Position numbers and translations under genes: made by a program | In this document: in pieces, positions 1 through 8,789 of the stretch | Layout: every line of letters begins with the position of its first letter | Numbering within the stretch: the first letter of the stretch is position 1 | Notes under the pieces: model-generated | What the model was told of the DNA's origin: nothing | Databases searched by the model: none | The model's input: the letters and a program-made list of their open reading frames with translations, nothing else | DNA from: JACSRF01 sp964504445 | GTDB lineage: Bacteria; Chloroflexota; Anaerolineae; Promineifilales; Promineifilaceae | Direction of reading: 5' to 3' | Assembly: GCA_964504445.1 (NCBI GenBank) | Contig: CAZDEO010000014.1 | Span: forward strand, 16,427-80,426 | Length of the DNA: 64,000 nt

Positions 1-782
1 ATAATCAATTCTACTTCTTCTTCCACGTTGGCCACACTGGGCACTTCGGGAATGCGTAAGCCGTAGTCGGCGCGCTGAATGGTGGCGGTGGCCGTGCCGG
101 AGATTTGTGTGGGGGAAATGGCCGTTGCCACCACGTTAAAAGTGACTTCTGTGGTCACGTCCCGAATGGTCAAATCCCCCACAATGGTAAAGCCAATTTC
201 CTCACCCACTGCAGCGCTAGCGGGCAAGCCATTCACGGCCGTAGGCGTGAACGTGATGAATTCATACGCGCCCGTGTCTAATATTTCGTTTTGGATAGCG
301 CGATTGCGGAAGTTATTGTCCGTGGCCAGCCCGCGGGCGTTAATGCGCACCACGCCAACCTGGGCCGTCGACAAATCAGCCAAATTCAGGGCCAGTTCAC
401 CCGCCACCTGGTCCGTTTCACCCACCACCGTAATGCGGTTACCCCGCAGATCTTCGTCCAGCTCAAAGCGCACGCGGGAATCAGCCTGGCTGATGCGGTA
501 AACTAGCAAGCCTGCGCTTTCTGTATTACCGGATTCTTCCCCAAGGGCCGCTGTTGCTTCAGCCGCTGGCTCTGGCGCTTCTCCTTCCCCATTCGCAGCT
601 GCGGGTTCTGCTGCCGGCATGCGGGTGGGTTCCACAGCCGTTTCCGGAGTTGGCGCAATTTCCAAAGGAACAGCCTCAATGGGAGCGCTGGGCGTGGGTG
701 GCTCTTGCAGCACGCCGCACCCCGTTCCTACCAGGCCAAACACCAGAAGCAATACCAGGAAAGACCACATATTTCTTTGCAT
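1..782 (-). CDS. YceI-like lipoprotein (partial, C-terminus beyond window)
   Basis: The frame is open from an ATG at 782 down to the window edge, about 260 codons without a stop. It starts with a hydrophobic signal segment ending in a lipobox (VGTGC, Cys about residue 22), so the protein is probably lipid-anchored outside the membrane. A Pro/Ala/Glu-rich linker follows to about residue 90. The rest matches the YceI family lipocalin-like fold, which binds isoprenoid-type lipids: an SRVRFELDE opening, a long GELALNLADL stretch, the GDLTIRDVTTEVTF strand pair and a conserved EFITFTPT segment. A purine-rich GGAGGT lies upstream of the start. It sits downstream of the exporter operon on the same strand, across a 192-base gap. 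The ligand cannot be told from the sequence. Confidence 0.8.
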   Translation of the reverse strand, partial: MQRNMWSFLVLLLVFGLVGTGCGVLQEPPTPSAPIEAVPLEIAPTPETAVEPTRMPAAEPAAANGEGEAPEPAAEATAALGEESGNTESAGLLVYRISQADSRVRFELDEDLRGNRITVVGETDQVAGELALNLADLSTAQVGVVRINARGLATDNNFRNRAIQNEILDTGAYEFITFTPTAVNGLPASAAVGEEIGFTIVGDLTIRDVTTEVTFNVVATAISPTQISGTATATIQRADYGLRIPEVPSVANVEEEVELI

Positions 783-974
783 ATTCGAAACTACCTCCAA
801 TCAATAAAGTGATTTTTTCAGGCCAGCGCGGGTACCGCCTCAAGGAAACCGGAGACAAGGCCGCGCCAGTCCCCAGGGCTTTCCCCCTTGCCTTCGCCTG
901 ATTGGAAGTAAATTCTAATGATAAATACGCCTCCCGTAACAAACATTGACAGGATATTTAGAAACGGCCGTGGC

Positions 975-1874
975 TTATTCTGGAACGCCATACAGCAAAT
1001 TATTTACATAATCAGACAGGTCCACCTGTTCAGCCAGCGGCGTTTCTGCCAGCGCGGCCATCAGCTCCTCAAAAACGGCCGTGACATCTCCCCCATGGGC
1101 GGCAATCAGCGCTGCTGGCGTCTGGCCCGCTGCCAGTTGTGCCCGCAGCTCCTCCAACGTCAATCCAGAGGCAGCGCCTATAATTTGCCACGCCGCTTCC
1201 AAAGAGCCAGCCCGGGGCGCAGGCGCTTCGCCCGTTTTCGTTTGCAGCAACCGCACCACGGCATTCATCAACGCCATTTCCTGCATCTCGCCAGCGTCGC
1301 TGCTGGCAAACTGAGCCTGGCGCGTAGCCTGGGTCGCCGGGTCTGCTTCACCGCCGCCAGGAATGCCACCTCCAAAGCCGCCGCCAGGACCACCGCCGGG
1401 CAGCCCACTGCCCATACCGCCGCCCCTAGAAAAACCCCCGGCTGTTCCCCCGCTACTGCCCTGGCCGCCCATGCCACGCCCAAAACCCAACACGCCATTT
1501 TCTTGCAAGGCAGTCAGGCTTTCCGTAGTCAGCTGCATGTTGGCAATGGCCGCCACCTGTTCGGCCGTCATGGTATCTTGAATTTGCTGCACCACCGCAT
1601 CCAGTTCCGCCTGGGCGGTGGTATCGCTGCTGCGGAGCGCGCTAACAGCCTGCCAAAGGGGTAACAGCGCTGTCGCCTGCGCTTCGTCAATGGCCAGGGC
1701 TGTTTCCTCAAGCTGCATAGTGCCCAGAGCCAACTGCCCCGGTACAGACAGGGCGTTTCGGTAACTGCTGGTTAGGCCGGCAACGGCCGTGTCTTCCGCC
1801 GCTACCCCTGCGCCATTACCAGTACAGCCAACCAACACCCCCAACAAACTCCACACCACCAAAAATCGCTTCAT
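975..1874 (-). CDS. glycine-rich exported lipoprotein, last gene of the exporter operon
   Basis: About 299 residues. I chose the ATG at 1874 because a GAGGTGA ribosome site sits five bases before it; an in-frame GTG at 1883 is the alternative. The N-terminus is a signal peptide with a lipobox (LVGC). The middle is helical (about residues 60-125), with an LPLWQAV segment and an MTAEQVAAIANM segment recalling the Spy/CpxP-type helical pattern. A strongly glycine-rich stretch follows (about 130-180), then a helical C-terminus. I do not recognise a named family. It lies 82 bases downstream of the MacB-like permease on the same strand, so it is probably co-transcribed and may be an accessory of that exporter. 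Confidence 0.7.
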   Translation of the reverse strand: MKRFLVVWSLLGVLVGCTGNGAGVAAEDTAVAGLTSSYRNALSVPGQLALGTMQLEETALAIDEAQATALLPLWQAVSALRSSDTTAQAELDAVVQQIQDTMTAEQVAAIANMQLTTESLTALQENGVLGFGRGMGGQGSSGGTAGGFSRGGGMGSGLPGGGPGGGFGGGIPGGGEADPATQATRQAQFASSDAGEMQEMALMNAVVRLLQTKTGEAPAPRAGSLEAAWQIIGAASGLTLEELRAQLAAGQTPAALIAAHGGDVTAVFEELMAALAETPLAEQVDLSDYVNNLLYGVPE

Positions 1875-1956
1875 TTCAGTCACCTCAAAATTTTTAGCCG
1901 TCAGCTAGCCACCCTTTCCCCAAATCGCTATCGCCAACTGTTCCCAGCTCATTGCA

Positions 1957-3258
1957 TTACTCATGCCGCAACGCTTCGATCGGATCAAGCTGTGCAGCTT
2001 TATTCGCCGGAAAAAAGCCGAAGAAAATACCCACTGCCGCCGCCGAACCAAAGGCCAGCAAAATTGAGCCGGGCACAATGGCGGTGCGCATGTCACTGGT
2101 AGAGCCAAAGAGAAAAGCCCCGCCTACCCCAGCCGCCACGCCTATCAGCCCGCCAACCAGGCTCAGCATCAGCGCCTCGGCCAAAAACTGCAGGCGAATG
2201 TCGTTAGGCGTCGCCCCCACCGATTGGCGGATACCAATCTCGCGGGTACGCTCTGTTACGCTGACCAGCATGATGTTCATGATGCCAATACCGCCTACCA
2301 CCAGAGACACCCCCGCCACCCAGGCCAGCAAATTGCGAAAGGCTTCCGTAGCCGCTCCCTGGGTGTCAATAATGTCTTGTTGCGTTTGAATGGTGAAGGG
2401 CAGCTCATCCACAGTGATATCTTTGCTAATCGCCAGCTTAAGCTGAATTTGCTGCACAACCATGTCCATGTCTGCCCCTTCCGCAATCTGCACGTAGATG
2501 ATGCGCACGCGATCTCCGGCGAACTGGCGGAATTGGGTAGGCACAAATTTGTCGAATACCAGGGAAATCGGCACGTAAAGCTGCATATCGAAGTCAGTGT
2601 TGCCGACCACCCCTTTGACCCCAGCCACGCCAATGACGGTCAGCTTGGTGGTGTCCACAATGATGGATTGTCCGATAGGGTTCGTGTCGCCAAACAGCTC
2701 TGTAGCCAGAGATTTGCCCAATACCGCCACTTTGGCCGAGCGGTTTACTTCCGTTTCATTGAAGTAGCGCCCTTCTTTAATGGGAACTTCACGCACCGAG
2801 GGAAAGCCTGTGGAGGTGCCCACTAAAGCAACGCTGGTCAGGTTAATGCCCCCCGCCTTGACGGTTTGCACACTGGTCTGGTCAACGGCCGTAGCCACCA
2901 CACCTCCCACGCTCTCCACCACGGCAATGTCGTCATACACCAACATGGGACCCGAATCGCCGCCGCCGCCAGGGCCACCCCGCCCAAAAGAAGCCTGAAT
3001 GAAGACCAGGTTCGCCCCCAGCCCTTGGATCTGCTCGGCAATGGTTGCTTCCGTGCCGGCGCTAATGGCAATCATGATGATCACCGCCGCCACACCAATG
3101 ATAACCCCCAGCATGGTTAGCAGGGAGCGCACCTTGTTGCGCACAACCCCTTCCCCGGCAATGCGCACAATTTCTATAGGGCTAATGAGGCCAGACACGG
3201 CCGTTCCCCCCTGTTCAGGCGCAGTTCTCAGGCTGATTGTTTCATGCGTAGCGGCCAT
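1957..3258 (-). CDS. MacB/FtsX-type ABC transporter permease
   Basis: A 433-residue membrane protein of the MacB/LolC/FtsX permease family. There is one membrane segment near the N-terminus (LLTMLGVIIGVAAVIIMI), a large extracytoplasmic domain (about residues 60-300), and three membrane segments at the C-terminus, including the conserved TERTREIGIRQSVGA motif between two of them. The frame extends upstream into the ATPase gene, but the ATG at 3258 is preferred: a GAGGAG ribosome site lies just before it and it follows the ATPase stop by one base, which is typical translational coupling. With the ATPase and the MacA-like adaptor it would form a mechanotransmission-type exporter. The substrate is unknown. 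Confidence 0.9.
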   Translation of the reverse strand: MAATHETISLRTAPEQGGTAVSGLISPIEIVRIAGEGVVRNKVRSLLTMLGVIIGVAAVIIMIAISAGTEATIAEQIQGLGANLVFIQASFGRGGPGGGGDSGPMLVYDDIAVVESVGGVVATAVDQTSVQTVKAGGINLTSVALVGTSTGFPSVREVPIKEGRYFNETEVNRSAKVAVLGKSLATELFGDTNPIGQSIIVDTTKLTVIGVAGVKGVVGNTDFDMQLYVPISLVFDKFVPTQFRQFAGDRVRIIYVQIAEGADMDMVVQQIQLKLAISKDITVDELPFTIQTQQDIIDTQGAATEAFRNLLAWVAGVSLVVGGIGIMNIMLVSVTERTREIGIRQSVGATPNDIRLQFLAEALMLSLVGGLIGVAAGVGGAFLFGSTSDMRTAIVPGSILLAFGSAAAVGIFFGFFPANKAAQLDPIEALRHE

Positions 3259-3259
3259 A

Positions 3260-3970
3260 TCAATCTCCTCTGCCATTGGCGTTGTCCGTGTAGATACGAC
3301 CGTCCACCAGGGTAATGGTCCGCTGCGTCTGCTCCGCAATATACTGCTCATGGGTCACCATCACAATAGTACGGCCCCGGTCATGCAATTCATGGAGCAA
3401 AGCCATAATCTCATCCCCCGTCTTCGTATCCAGGTTACCCGTTGGCTCATCCGCCATAATCAACAAAGGGTCATTCACCAAAGCGCGGGCAATGGCCACC
3501 CGCTGTTTTTGCCCGCCAGACAGTTCATTTGGCTCGTGGTGCGCCCGATCCGCCAACCCTACCGCCGCCAGAGCTGCCATAGCCTTTGCCTCTCGCTCTG
3601 GCGGCGGAAGTTTCCTTTCCCGCTTGTATACCAAAGGCAGCATCACGTTGCGCAAAGCGCTGGTGCGCGGCAGCAAGTTAAAAGATTGGAAAACAAACCC
3701 CAGCCGCCGGTTACGAATTGCCGCCAGTTCCACCTTATTCAGGCCACTCACATCCTCCCCAGCCAGCAAATACTGCCCTGCAGTAGGCCGATCCAGGCAA
3801 CCCAAAATGTTCATCAGCGTACTCTTGCCCGACCCCGACGGCCCCATAATAGCCACAAACTCCCCTGCGCCTATGCGTATGTCCACACCGTCCAACGCCT
3901 TTACCTGCAAATCGCCCGTGCCATACACCTTATGCAGGCCAATGGTTTGAATAATCGTATTACTTTTCAT
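3260..3970 (-). CDS. ABC transporter ATPase, LolD/MacB type
   Basis: A 236-residue nucleotide-binding subunit. It has Walker A GPSGSGKST (about residues 44-52), a Q-loop in LGFVFQSFNLLPR, the signature LSGGQKQRVAIARAL, Walker B LLIMADEPTGNLD and an H-loop in VMVTHEQ, all intact. The FNLLPRTSALRNV region and the overall length place it in the LolD/MacB/FtsE-like branch that works with FtsX-type permeases. It is the second gene of the operon adaptor-ATPase-permease-lipoprotein, with 67 bases to the adaptor gene and one base to the permease start. Confidence 0.93.
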   Translation of the reverse strand: MKSNTIIQTIGLHKVYGTGDLQVKALDGVDIRIGAGEFVAIMGPSGSGKSTLMNILGCLDRPTAGQYLLAGEDVSGLNKVELAAIRNRRLGFVFQSFNLLPRTSALRNVMLPLVYKRERKLPPPEREAKAMAALAAVGLADRAHHEPNELSGGQKQRVAIARALVNDPLLIMADEPTGNLDTKTGDEIMALLHELHDRGRTIVMVTHEQYIAEQTQRTITLVDGRIYTDNANGRGD

Positions 3971-4037
3971 CCTGTACTCTTAGGCAAAATAGGGTTGCCA
4001 ATAACCAATTCCATACGCTTTGTACCTTGTTGCATGC

Positions 4038-5603
4038 TTACTGTGTCTGCACAATCCCCGTCGTTACCTGCTCACCAACCGTAACCCCAGTAAGAATCTG
4101 GGCAAAGCTGAAATCCATCAGACCCACTTCCACCATGCGTAGCTTAGGCACGCCATTTTCCATGATAAATAGGCCATATTGGCCGGCTGCAATTTCGCGC
4201 AGCGCTTCTACCGGCACCAAAAGCGCATTTTCCGCCCGCCCGCCAATGACCTCCACCGTGGCATTCAGGCCCACCAGCAAAGCCTGGGGTTTGTTGTAAG
4301 TCAACTGGGCCACTGCCCGCACGGCGCTAAAGCCGCCAGATTGGTAAAGCTGCGGATACACTTGCACCACCTGCCCGGTAAAAACTTCGTCAGGCAGCGC
4401 ATCGAAGGTTACGTCTACTTCAAAGCCCACGCCCACTTTATCCAGATCAGTCTCGTCCAGGTAAATTTCTAGCAAGGGCTGCGACAAATCGGCCAGGGTC
4501 AGAAAGGCGCCGCTGCCCACCTGCTCGCCCACGTAATAATTAACGCTCATGATGGTGCCATCTATGGGGGCGGTGAGGGTAGTACCTGCCAGGGCGGCCT
4601 GGGCGGCGGTCACGCTCAAGGCCGCCTGCTGCAAACTGAGGCTGTGGTTCTCCTGGTTAAGTAGTGCTTGCTGCAATGCAAGTTGGGCTTTGGTCACGGC
4701 CGTTTCCGCTGCCGCTATCTCATCTTCCGTAGGGCCGGCCTGAGCTGCGGCCAATGCCTGCTGCGCGCTGAGCAGGTTGCTTTCCGCGCTCACCGAACTG
4801 CTGCTATTGCTGCTAGAAATGGCCGCATTGTAGTTCAACTGGGCAACGCGCAAATTTTCCTGCGCCCGCAGCAGCGCGTCATCTGCCCGTGCCCGCTCAT
4901 TCTCCAACGCCGTAGCCCGGCGGGGGTCATTCAGCTCCCAGTCACGACCCGGGTCATAAGCCCCGTCATAGGCCGCCTGCGCGGTGGCCAGGTCACGCTC
5001 TGCCTGATCCAAGCTAATAGCCTTCAGCGATATACTGGTTCCATTGGCCGCCTCCTGCCCTCGCGCCGCATTATAGCCAGCCTCGGCGGCGGCCAGCTTT
5101 GCCGCTAACAGCGCAATCTCATCCGCGTCGGGCGTCCAATTGCGCAGTTCATCCAGCGCCTGCTGCGCCTCGGCTAACGCCAGTTGCGCCTGGGCAACGC
5201 TGATGTCATCATAGCTGACGCCGGTCTGTGTGGCGCTGGCGTCGGTTTGCATAGCCGCCTGGGCATATTGCAGTTGAGCATTGGCCAGCGTCTTCTGGGC
5301 ATCAGTATCATCCACCCGGGCCAGTACATCTCCAGCCTGTACCCTGTCGCCCACCTGGACCAACAACTCAACCAGGGCGCCCCCCGTAGTAAAGGCCAGA
5401 TCTATTTCGGTGGCGGCAATTACGGTGCCGGCCCCAGTAGCGGACACGACAATTTCACCCTGGCGCACCACGGCCGTTTGCAATTCTTCCTGCACACCCA
5501 CTGTTTCTGCCGCCGCCGCGCTGGTAAAATAAAAGTACCCGCCGCCGCCCAGCGTCATCGCAATGAGGATGATGCCAATCCAAAAGCTCTTTTTTCGCCA
5601 CAT
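4038..5603 (-). CDS. HlyD/MacA-type efflux adaptor protein
   Basis: A 521-residue membrane-fusion (adaptor) protein. An N-terminal membrane anchor lies at about residues 7-28. A biotinyl-lipoyl half (GAGTVIAATEIDLAF, VGDRVQAGDVLARVDD) precedes a long Ala/Gln/Glu-rich coiled-coil hairpin (about 105-330). The second lipoyl half (TLTAPIDGTIMSVNYYVGEQ) and a beta-barrel domain (EIYLDETDLDKVGVGFEVDV, FTGQVVQVYP) follow. The hairpin is longer than in typical MacA. An AAAGGTGGG ribosome site precedes the ATG at 5603. It is first in the exporter operon and would link the FtsX-type permease to an outer component or to the cell surface. Confidence 0.9.
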   Translation of the reverse strand: MWRKKSFWIGIILIAMTLGGGGYFYFTSAAAAETVGVQEELQTAVVRQGEIVVSATGAGTVIAATEIDLAFTTGGALVELLVQVGDRVQAGDVLARVDDTDAQKTLANAQLQYAQAAMQTDASATQTGVSYDDISVAQAQLALAEAQQALDELRNWTPDADEIALLAAKLAAAEAGYNAARGQEAANGTSISLKAISLDQAERDLATAQAAYDGAYDPGRDWELNDPRRATALENERARADDALLRAQENLRVAQLNYNAAISSSNSSSSVSAESNLLSAQQALAAAQAGPTEDEIAAAETAVTKAQLALQQALLNQENHSLSLQQAALSVTAAQAALAGTTLTAPIDGTIMSVNYYVGEQVGSGAFLTLADLSQPLLEIYLDETDLDKVGVGFEVDVTFDALPDEVFTGQVVQVYPQLYQSGGFSAVRAVAQLTYNKPQALLVGLNATVEVIGGRAENALLVPVEALREIAAGQYGLFIMENGVPKLRMVEVGLMDFSFAQILTGVTVGEQVTTGIVQTQ

Positions 5604-5748
5604 CTCTGACCCACCTTTTCACGCAAATTGCTGTCCATTTCCAGATTGATACCCTGCTTAGTCTACTTTTCTTGAATTCAGAACCTTTGAAGAAGATATG
5701 TGGAAATTGTTAAGATACTGGCGACTAGCGACCATCTATCAGTTCCGC

Positions 5749-5754
5749 TAAAAT
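5749..5754 (+). promoter_or_regulatory. -10-like element for leaderless sbcC
   Basis: TAAAAT ends exactly six bases before the sbcC ATG at 5761. There is no Shine-Dalgarno site and no clear -35, so transcription would start at or next to the ATG. The same spacing recurs at four other genes in the window. Confidence 0.5.
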
Positions 5755-5760
5755 TTACCC

Positions 5761-8745
5761 ATGATTCCCTTACGCCTGGAAATGACCAACTTTCTTTCTT
5801 ACCGGGAAACGGCCGTGCTCGACTTCGACGGCATCCACCTGGCCTGCATCGCCGGCCTCAACGGCGCCGGCAAATCCAGCATCCTCGACGCCATCACCTG
5901 GGCGCTCTTTGGCAAAAGCCGCAGCAAAAGCGACGACGACCTGATCCATCGCCTGGCCGTGCTAGAAGAGGGCACCTGCCAGGTACAGTACACCTTCGAT
6001 CTGGAAGGCAGCACCTACCGCGTCATACGCAGCAAGCGGCACGGCAAAAGCCAGGGAGTGGAGCTGCAAATAAGCGCCGCAGACGGGCAGTGGAAACCCC
6101 TGAGCGAAAGCAAAGTGCGGGAAACCCAGGCCGCCATCGAAAACCTGCTGCGCATGAACTACGACACCTTCACCAACGCCAGCTTCTTGCTGCAAGGCAA
6201 AGCCGACGAATTCACCACCAAAACCCCCAACCGGCGCAAAGAAATTTTGGCCGACCTGCTAGGCGTCAGCTTGTGGGACCAATACAAAGAGACCGCCAGC
6301 GCCCGGCGCCGCGAGGCAGAAAATAGCCAGCTCTTGCTGGATGGCCAGTTGCAAGACATTGCCAACGAGTTGGCGGAAGAGGAAGAGCGGCGCGCCACGC
6401 TAAAGGCCGCCCAGGCCGAATTGGCCGCCCTCAGCCAGCAACGCGCTGCCAAGGAGGAGCTTTTGCAGCAAGCGCGGCAAACGGCCGCTGCCCTTGACCA
6501 ACAAAAGCAAATGGTGCAAAACCTGGTGAAAAACCTGGAGCGCGCCCGCCGCAGCCTGGCCGATTTGCAACAAAAACTGGCCCAGCGTCAAAAAGAGCGC
6601 GATGGTTTCGCTGCTATTTTGGCCGAAGCGGAGGCCATCCAGACCAGCTATGCTGCCTGGCAGCAGGCCGACGCCACCTTCCAGGGCTGGCAAGAGAAGG
6701 CCGAGGCGTACAACAAGCTGCTGCAAGACAAACGCCCCTTTGAGCTAGCCATCGCCCAAGAGCGCAGCCGCCTGGAACAGCGCCAGCAAGAGCTAGAAAC
6801 CCAGGCGCAGCGCGTGGCCGCCGCCCAGACCGAGCAAGACACATGTGCCACCCAAATTGCCACCGCCCAATCCCAATTGGCCGATTTAGAAGCGCAGTTG
6901 GTCGCCCTGAACGCGCAGGAAGCGGCCTGGCACGAAGCCCGCAGTACCCTGCAAAGCCTGGAAGGGGAACGCAAGCTGCTGGCACAACAGGTGTCTCAAC
7001 TGCAGACCCAGGCCCGGCGCATTACCGGTCTGAAAGAAGAAGAAACGGCCGTCATCGCCAACTTTGAAGCCGCCCAAGCTCAGCTTACGGCCGTGTCCGC
7101 CCAAATCAGCACCCTGGCGCAGCAGCGCGCCCGCCACGCCACCGCCCTGGCCGACAAAAACAACCTGGAAGCGGAGCAAGAGCGGCTGCGCGCGCAAATG
7201 GCCCGCCACAAAGAGCGCATTGACCGCCTCTCTACGGAAACTGGCAGCGAATGCCCCCTTTGCGGCCAACCCCTCACGGCGGAGCATCGCCAAAGGGTGC
7301 TGGCCAACCTGCACACCGAAGGCGCGGAGATGGGCACGCGCTTTCGCACCAACAAGGAGCAGGTCGCGGCCCTGGGGACAGAAATTGCCCAGTTAACCGC
7401 GGCCCTGAAGCAGGCTGAGCGGCTGGAGCGCGACCAACAGACCCAGCAGCAGCGGCTGGCGCAGGCCGAAGCGCGGCTGGGGGAAATTCGCCAGGCCATG
7501 GCTGATTGGGAGGCGAGGGATGCGACGAAGCTCGCAGAGCTGGAAGCAGCCCTGGCTCAAGATGACGAGTTGGTGGCGCAGAAGGCGCAGGTGGCGGAAC
7601 TGGAAACGGCCGTGGCGCAAAAAGCGCAGCTGGAACGAACCCGCCAAGCCCGGCAAAAGCAGCTTTCCCAGGCAGAAGCCCGCCAGGAAGAGATTGCCCG
7701 CCTGGTGCAAGAGTGGCAGCAGGAAGGCGTGGCGGCGCTGGCGGCTGTACAGGCTCAGCTGGCAAGCCAGGATTACGCCACCGAGGCCCAACAGCAGTTA
7801 GCCACTCTGGACGCCGAACTGACGGGGGTGGGCTATGACGCCGCCGCCCACGCTGCGGCCCGCACCGCACGGGACGGCCTGGCCGATGCGCCGCAGCGCC
7901 ACCAGGAATGGCAGCAGGCCCAGGCGGCCACCAAGCCCCTGGAAGCGTCGCTGGCAGATCTGCAGCAGCGCCTGGCTACCCAAGAAGCGGAGGTGGCAGA
8001 ACTGGCAACCCAACATGAAACGGCCGTTACCCACCTGACCCACCTGACCGCCGGCAGCAGCGACCTCCACGCCATTGAAGACGAAGTCTTTCGCCTGCGC
8101 GAAGCAGAAAGCGTGAGGCAGCGCACGGTGGGGGCGGCCCAGCAGCGGCTAGACGTGCTGGATGACCTGCGCCAGCGCCGCGAGGCCATCAACGCCCAAA
8201 AGGCGGAGATCGCCCAGCACGTGCAGCGCCTTAAGCTGTTGGAAAAGGCATGTGGCCGGGATGGGGTGCAGGCTTTGCTCATTGAGCAAGCTTTGCCGGA
8301 CATTGAAGAGCGGGCCAACGACCTGCTGGAGCGGTTGAGCGGCGGCGAAATGCGCATTAATTTTGAGACGCAACGTCAGCTAAGAAGCCGGGAAGCCACG
8401 GTTGAAACGCTGGATATTCACATTCAGGATGGGGCGGGAGAACGGCCGTACGAAAATTTCAGCGGTGGCGAGCAGTTTCGCGTCAACTTTGCCGTTCGCC
8501 TGGCCCTTTCGCAAGTGCTGGCGCGGCGCGCCGGGGCGCGACTGCAAACGTTGGTAATTGATGAAGGCTTTGGCAGTCAGGATCCGTACGGCCGTCAACG
8601 CCTCGTCGAAGCCATCAATACCATCCAAGACGACTTTGCCCGCATTCTCGTCATCACCCACATCGACGAACTGCGCGACGCCTTTCCCGCACGCATTGAC
8701 GTCACCAAAACCCTGGCTGGCTCCACCATCAGCGTCAGCAGCTAA
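5761..8745 (+). CDS. sbcC: SbcC/Rad50-family DNA repair exonuclease ATPase
   Basis: A 994-residue SMC-like protein, near the usual SbcC length. An N-terminal Rad50-type ATPase half (FLSYRETAVLDF, Walker A GLNGAGKSS about 32-40, Q-loop FTNASFLLQG) leads into long coiled coils broken by a zinc hook CPLC (about 497-500). The C-terminal half has the signature FSGGEQFRVNFAVRLAL, Walker B LVIDEGFGSQD and an ITHIDEL H-loop. With SbcD (Mre11) this family opens hairpins and processes DNA ends. No sbcD is adjacent on either side, which is unusual because the two genes are normally coupled. It is transcribed alone, divergently from the exporter operon and convergently with the kinase gene. Confidence 0.95.
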   Translation: MIPLRLEMTNFLSYRETAVLDFDGIHLACIAGLNGAGKSSILDAITWALFGKSRSKSDDDLIHRLAVLEEGTCQVQYTFDLEGSTYRVIRSKRHGKSQGVELQISAADGQWKPLSESKVRETQAAIENLLRMNYDTFTNASFLLQGKADEFTTKTPNRRKEILADLLGVSLWDQYKETASARRREAENSQLLLDGQLQDIANELAEEEERRATLKAAQAELAALSQQRAAKEELLQQARQTAAALDQQKQMVQNLVKNLERARRSLADLQQKLAQRQKERDGFAAILAEAEAIQTSYAAWQQADATFQGWQEKAEAYNKLLQDKRPFELAIAQERSRLEQRQQELETQAQRVAAAQTEQDTCATQIATAQSQLADLEAQLVALNAQEAAWHEARSTLQSLEGERKLLAQQVSQLQTQARRITGLKEEETAVIANFEAAQAQLTAVSAQISTLAQQRARHATALADKNNLEAEQERLRAQMARHKERIDRLSTETGSECPLCGQPLTAEHRQRVLANLHTEGAEMGTRFRTNKEQVAALGTEIAQLTAALKQAERLERDQQTQQQRLAQAEARLGEIRQAMADWEARDATKLAELEAALAQDDELVAQKAQVAELETAVAQKAQLERTRQARQKQLSQAEARQEEIARLVQEWQQEGVAALAAVQAQLASQDYATEAQQQLATLDAELTGVGYDAAAHAAARTARDGLADAPQRHQEWQQAQAATKPLEASLADLQQRLATQEAEVAELATQHETAVTHLTHLTAGSSDLHAIEDEVFRLREAESVRQRTVGAAQQRLDVLDDLRQRREAINAQKAEIAQHVQRLKLLEKACGRDGVQALLIEQALPDIEERANDLLERLSGGEMRINFETQRQLRSREATVETLDIHIQDGAGERPYENFSGGEQFRVNFAVRLALSQVLARRAGARLQTLVIDEGFGSQDPYGRQRLVEAINTIQDDFARILVITHIDELRDAFPARIDVTKTLAGSTISVSS

Positions 8746-8789
8746 GCAGTCATCAGGTGGCCGGGCTGAACTACGGCACCACTGACCTG

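Noticed and set aside
918..1664. Plus-strand frame of about 250 codons opposite the glycine-rich lipoprotein
   Set aside because: The translation is Arg/His/Pro-rich with no family features, while the minus strand has a signal peptide, lipobox and ribosome site.
3259..3351. Longer MacB-like permease start overlapping the ATPase gene
   Set aside because: The ATG at 3258 has a strong ribosome site and follows the ATPase stop; the upstream residues are not hydrophobic or conserved.
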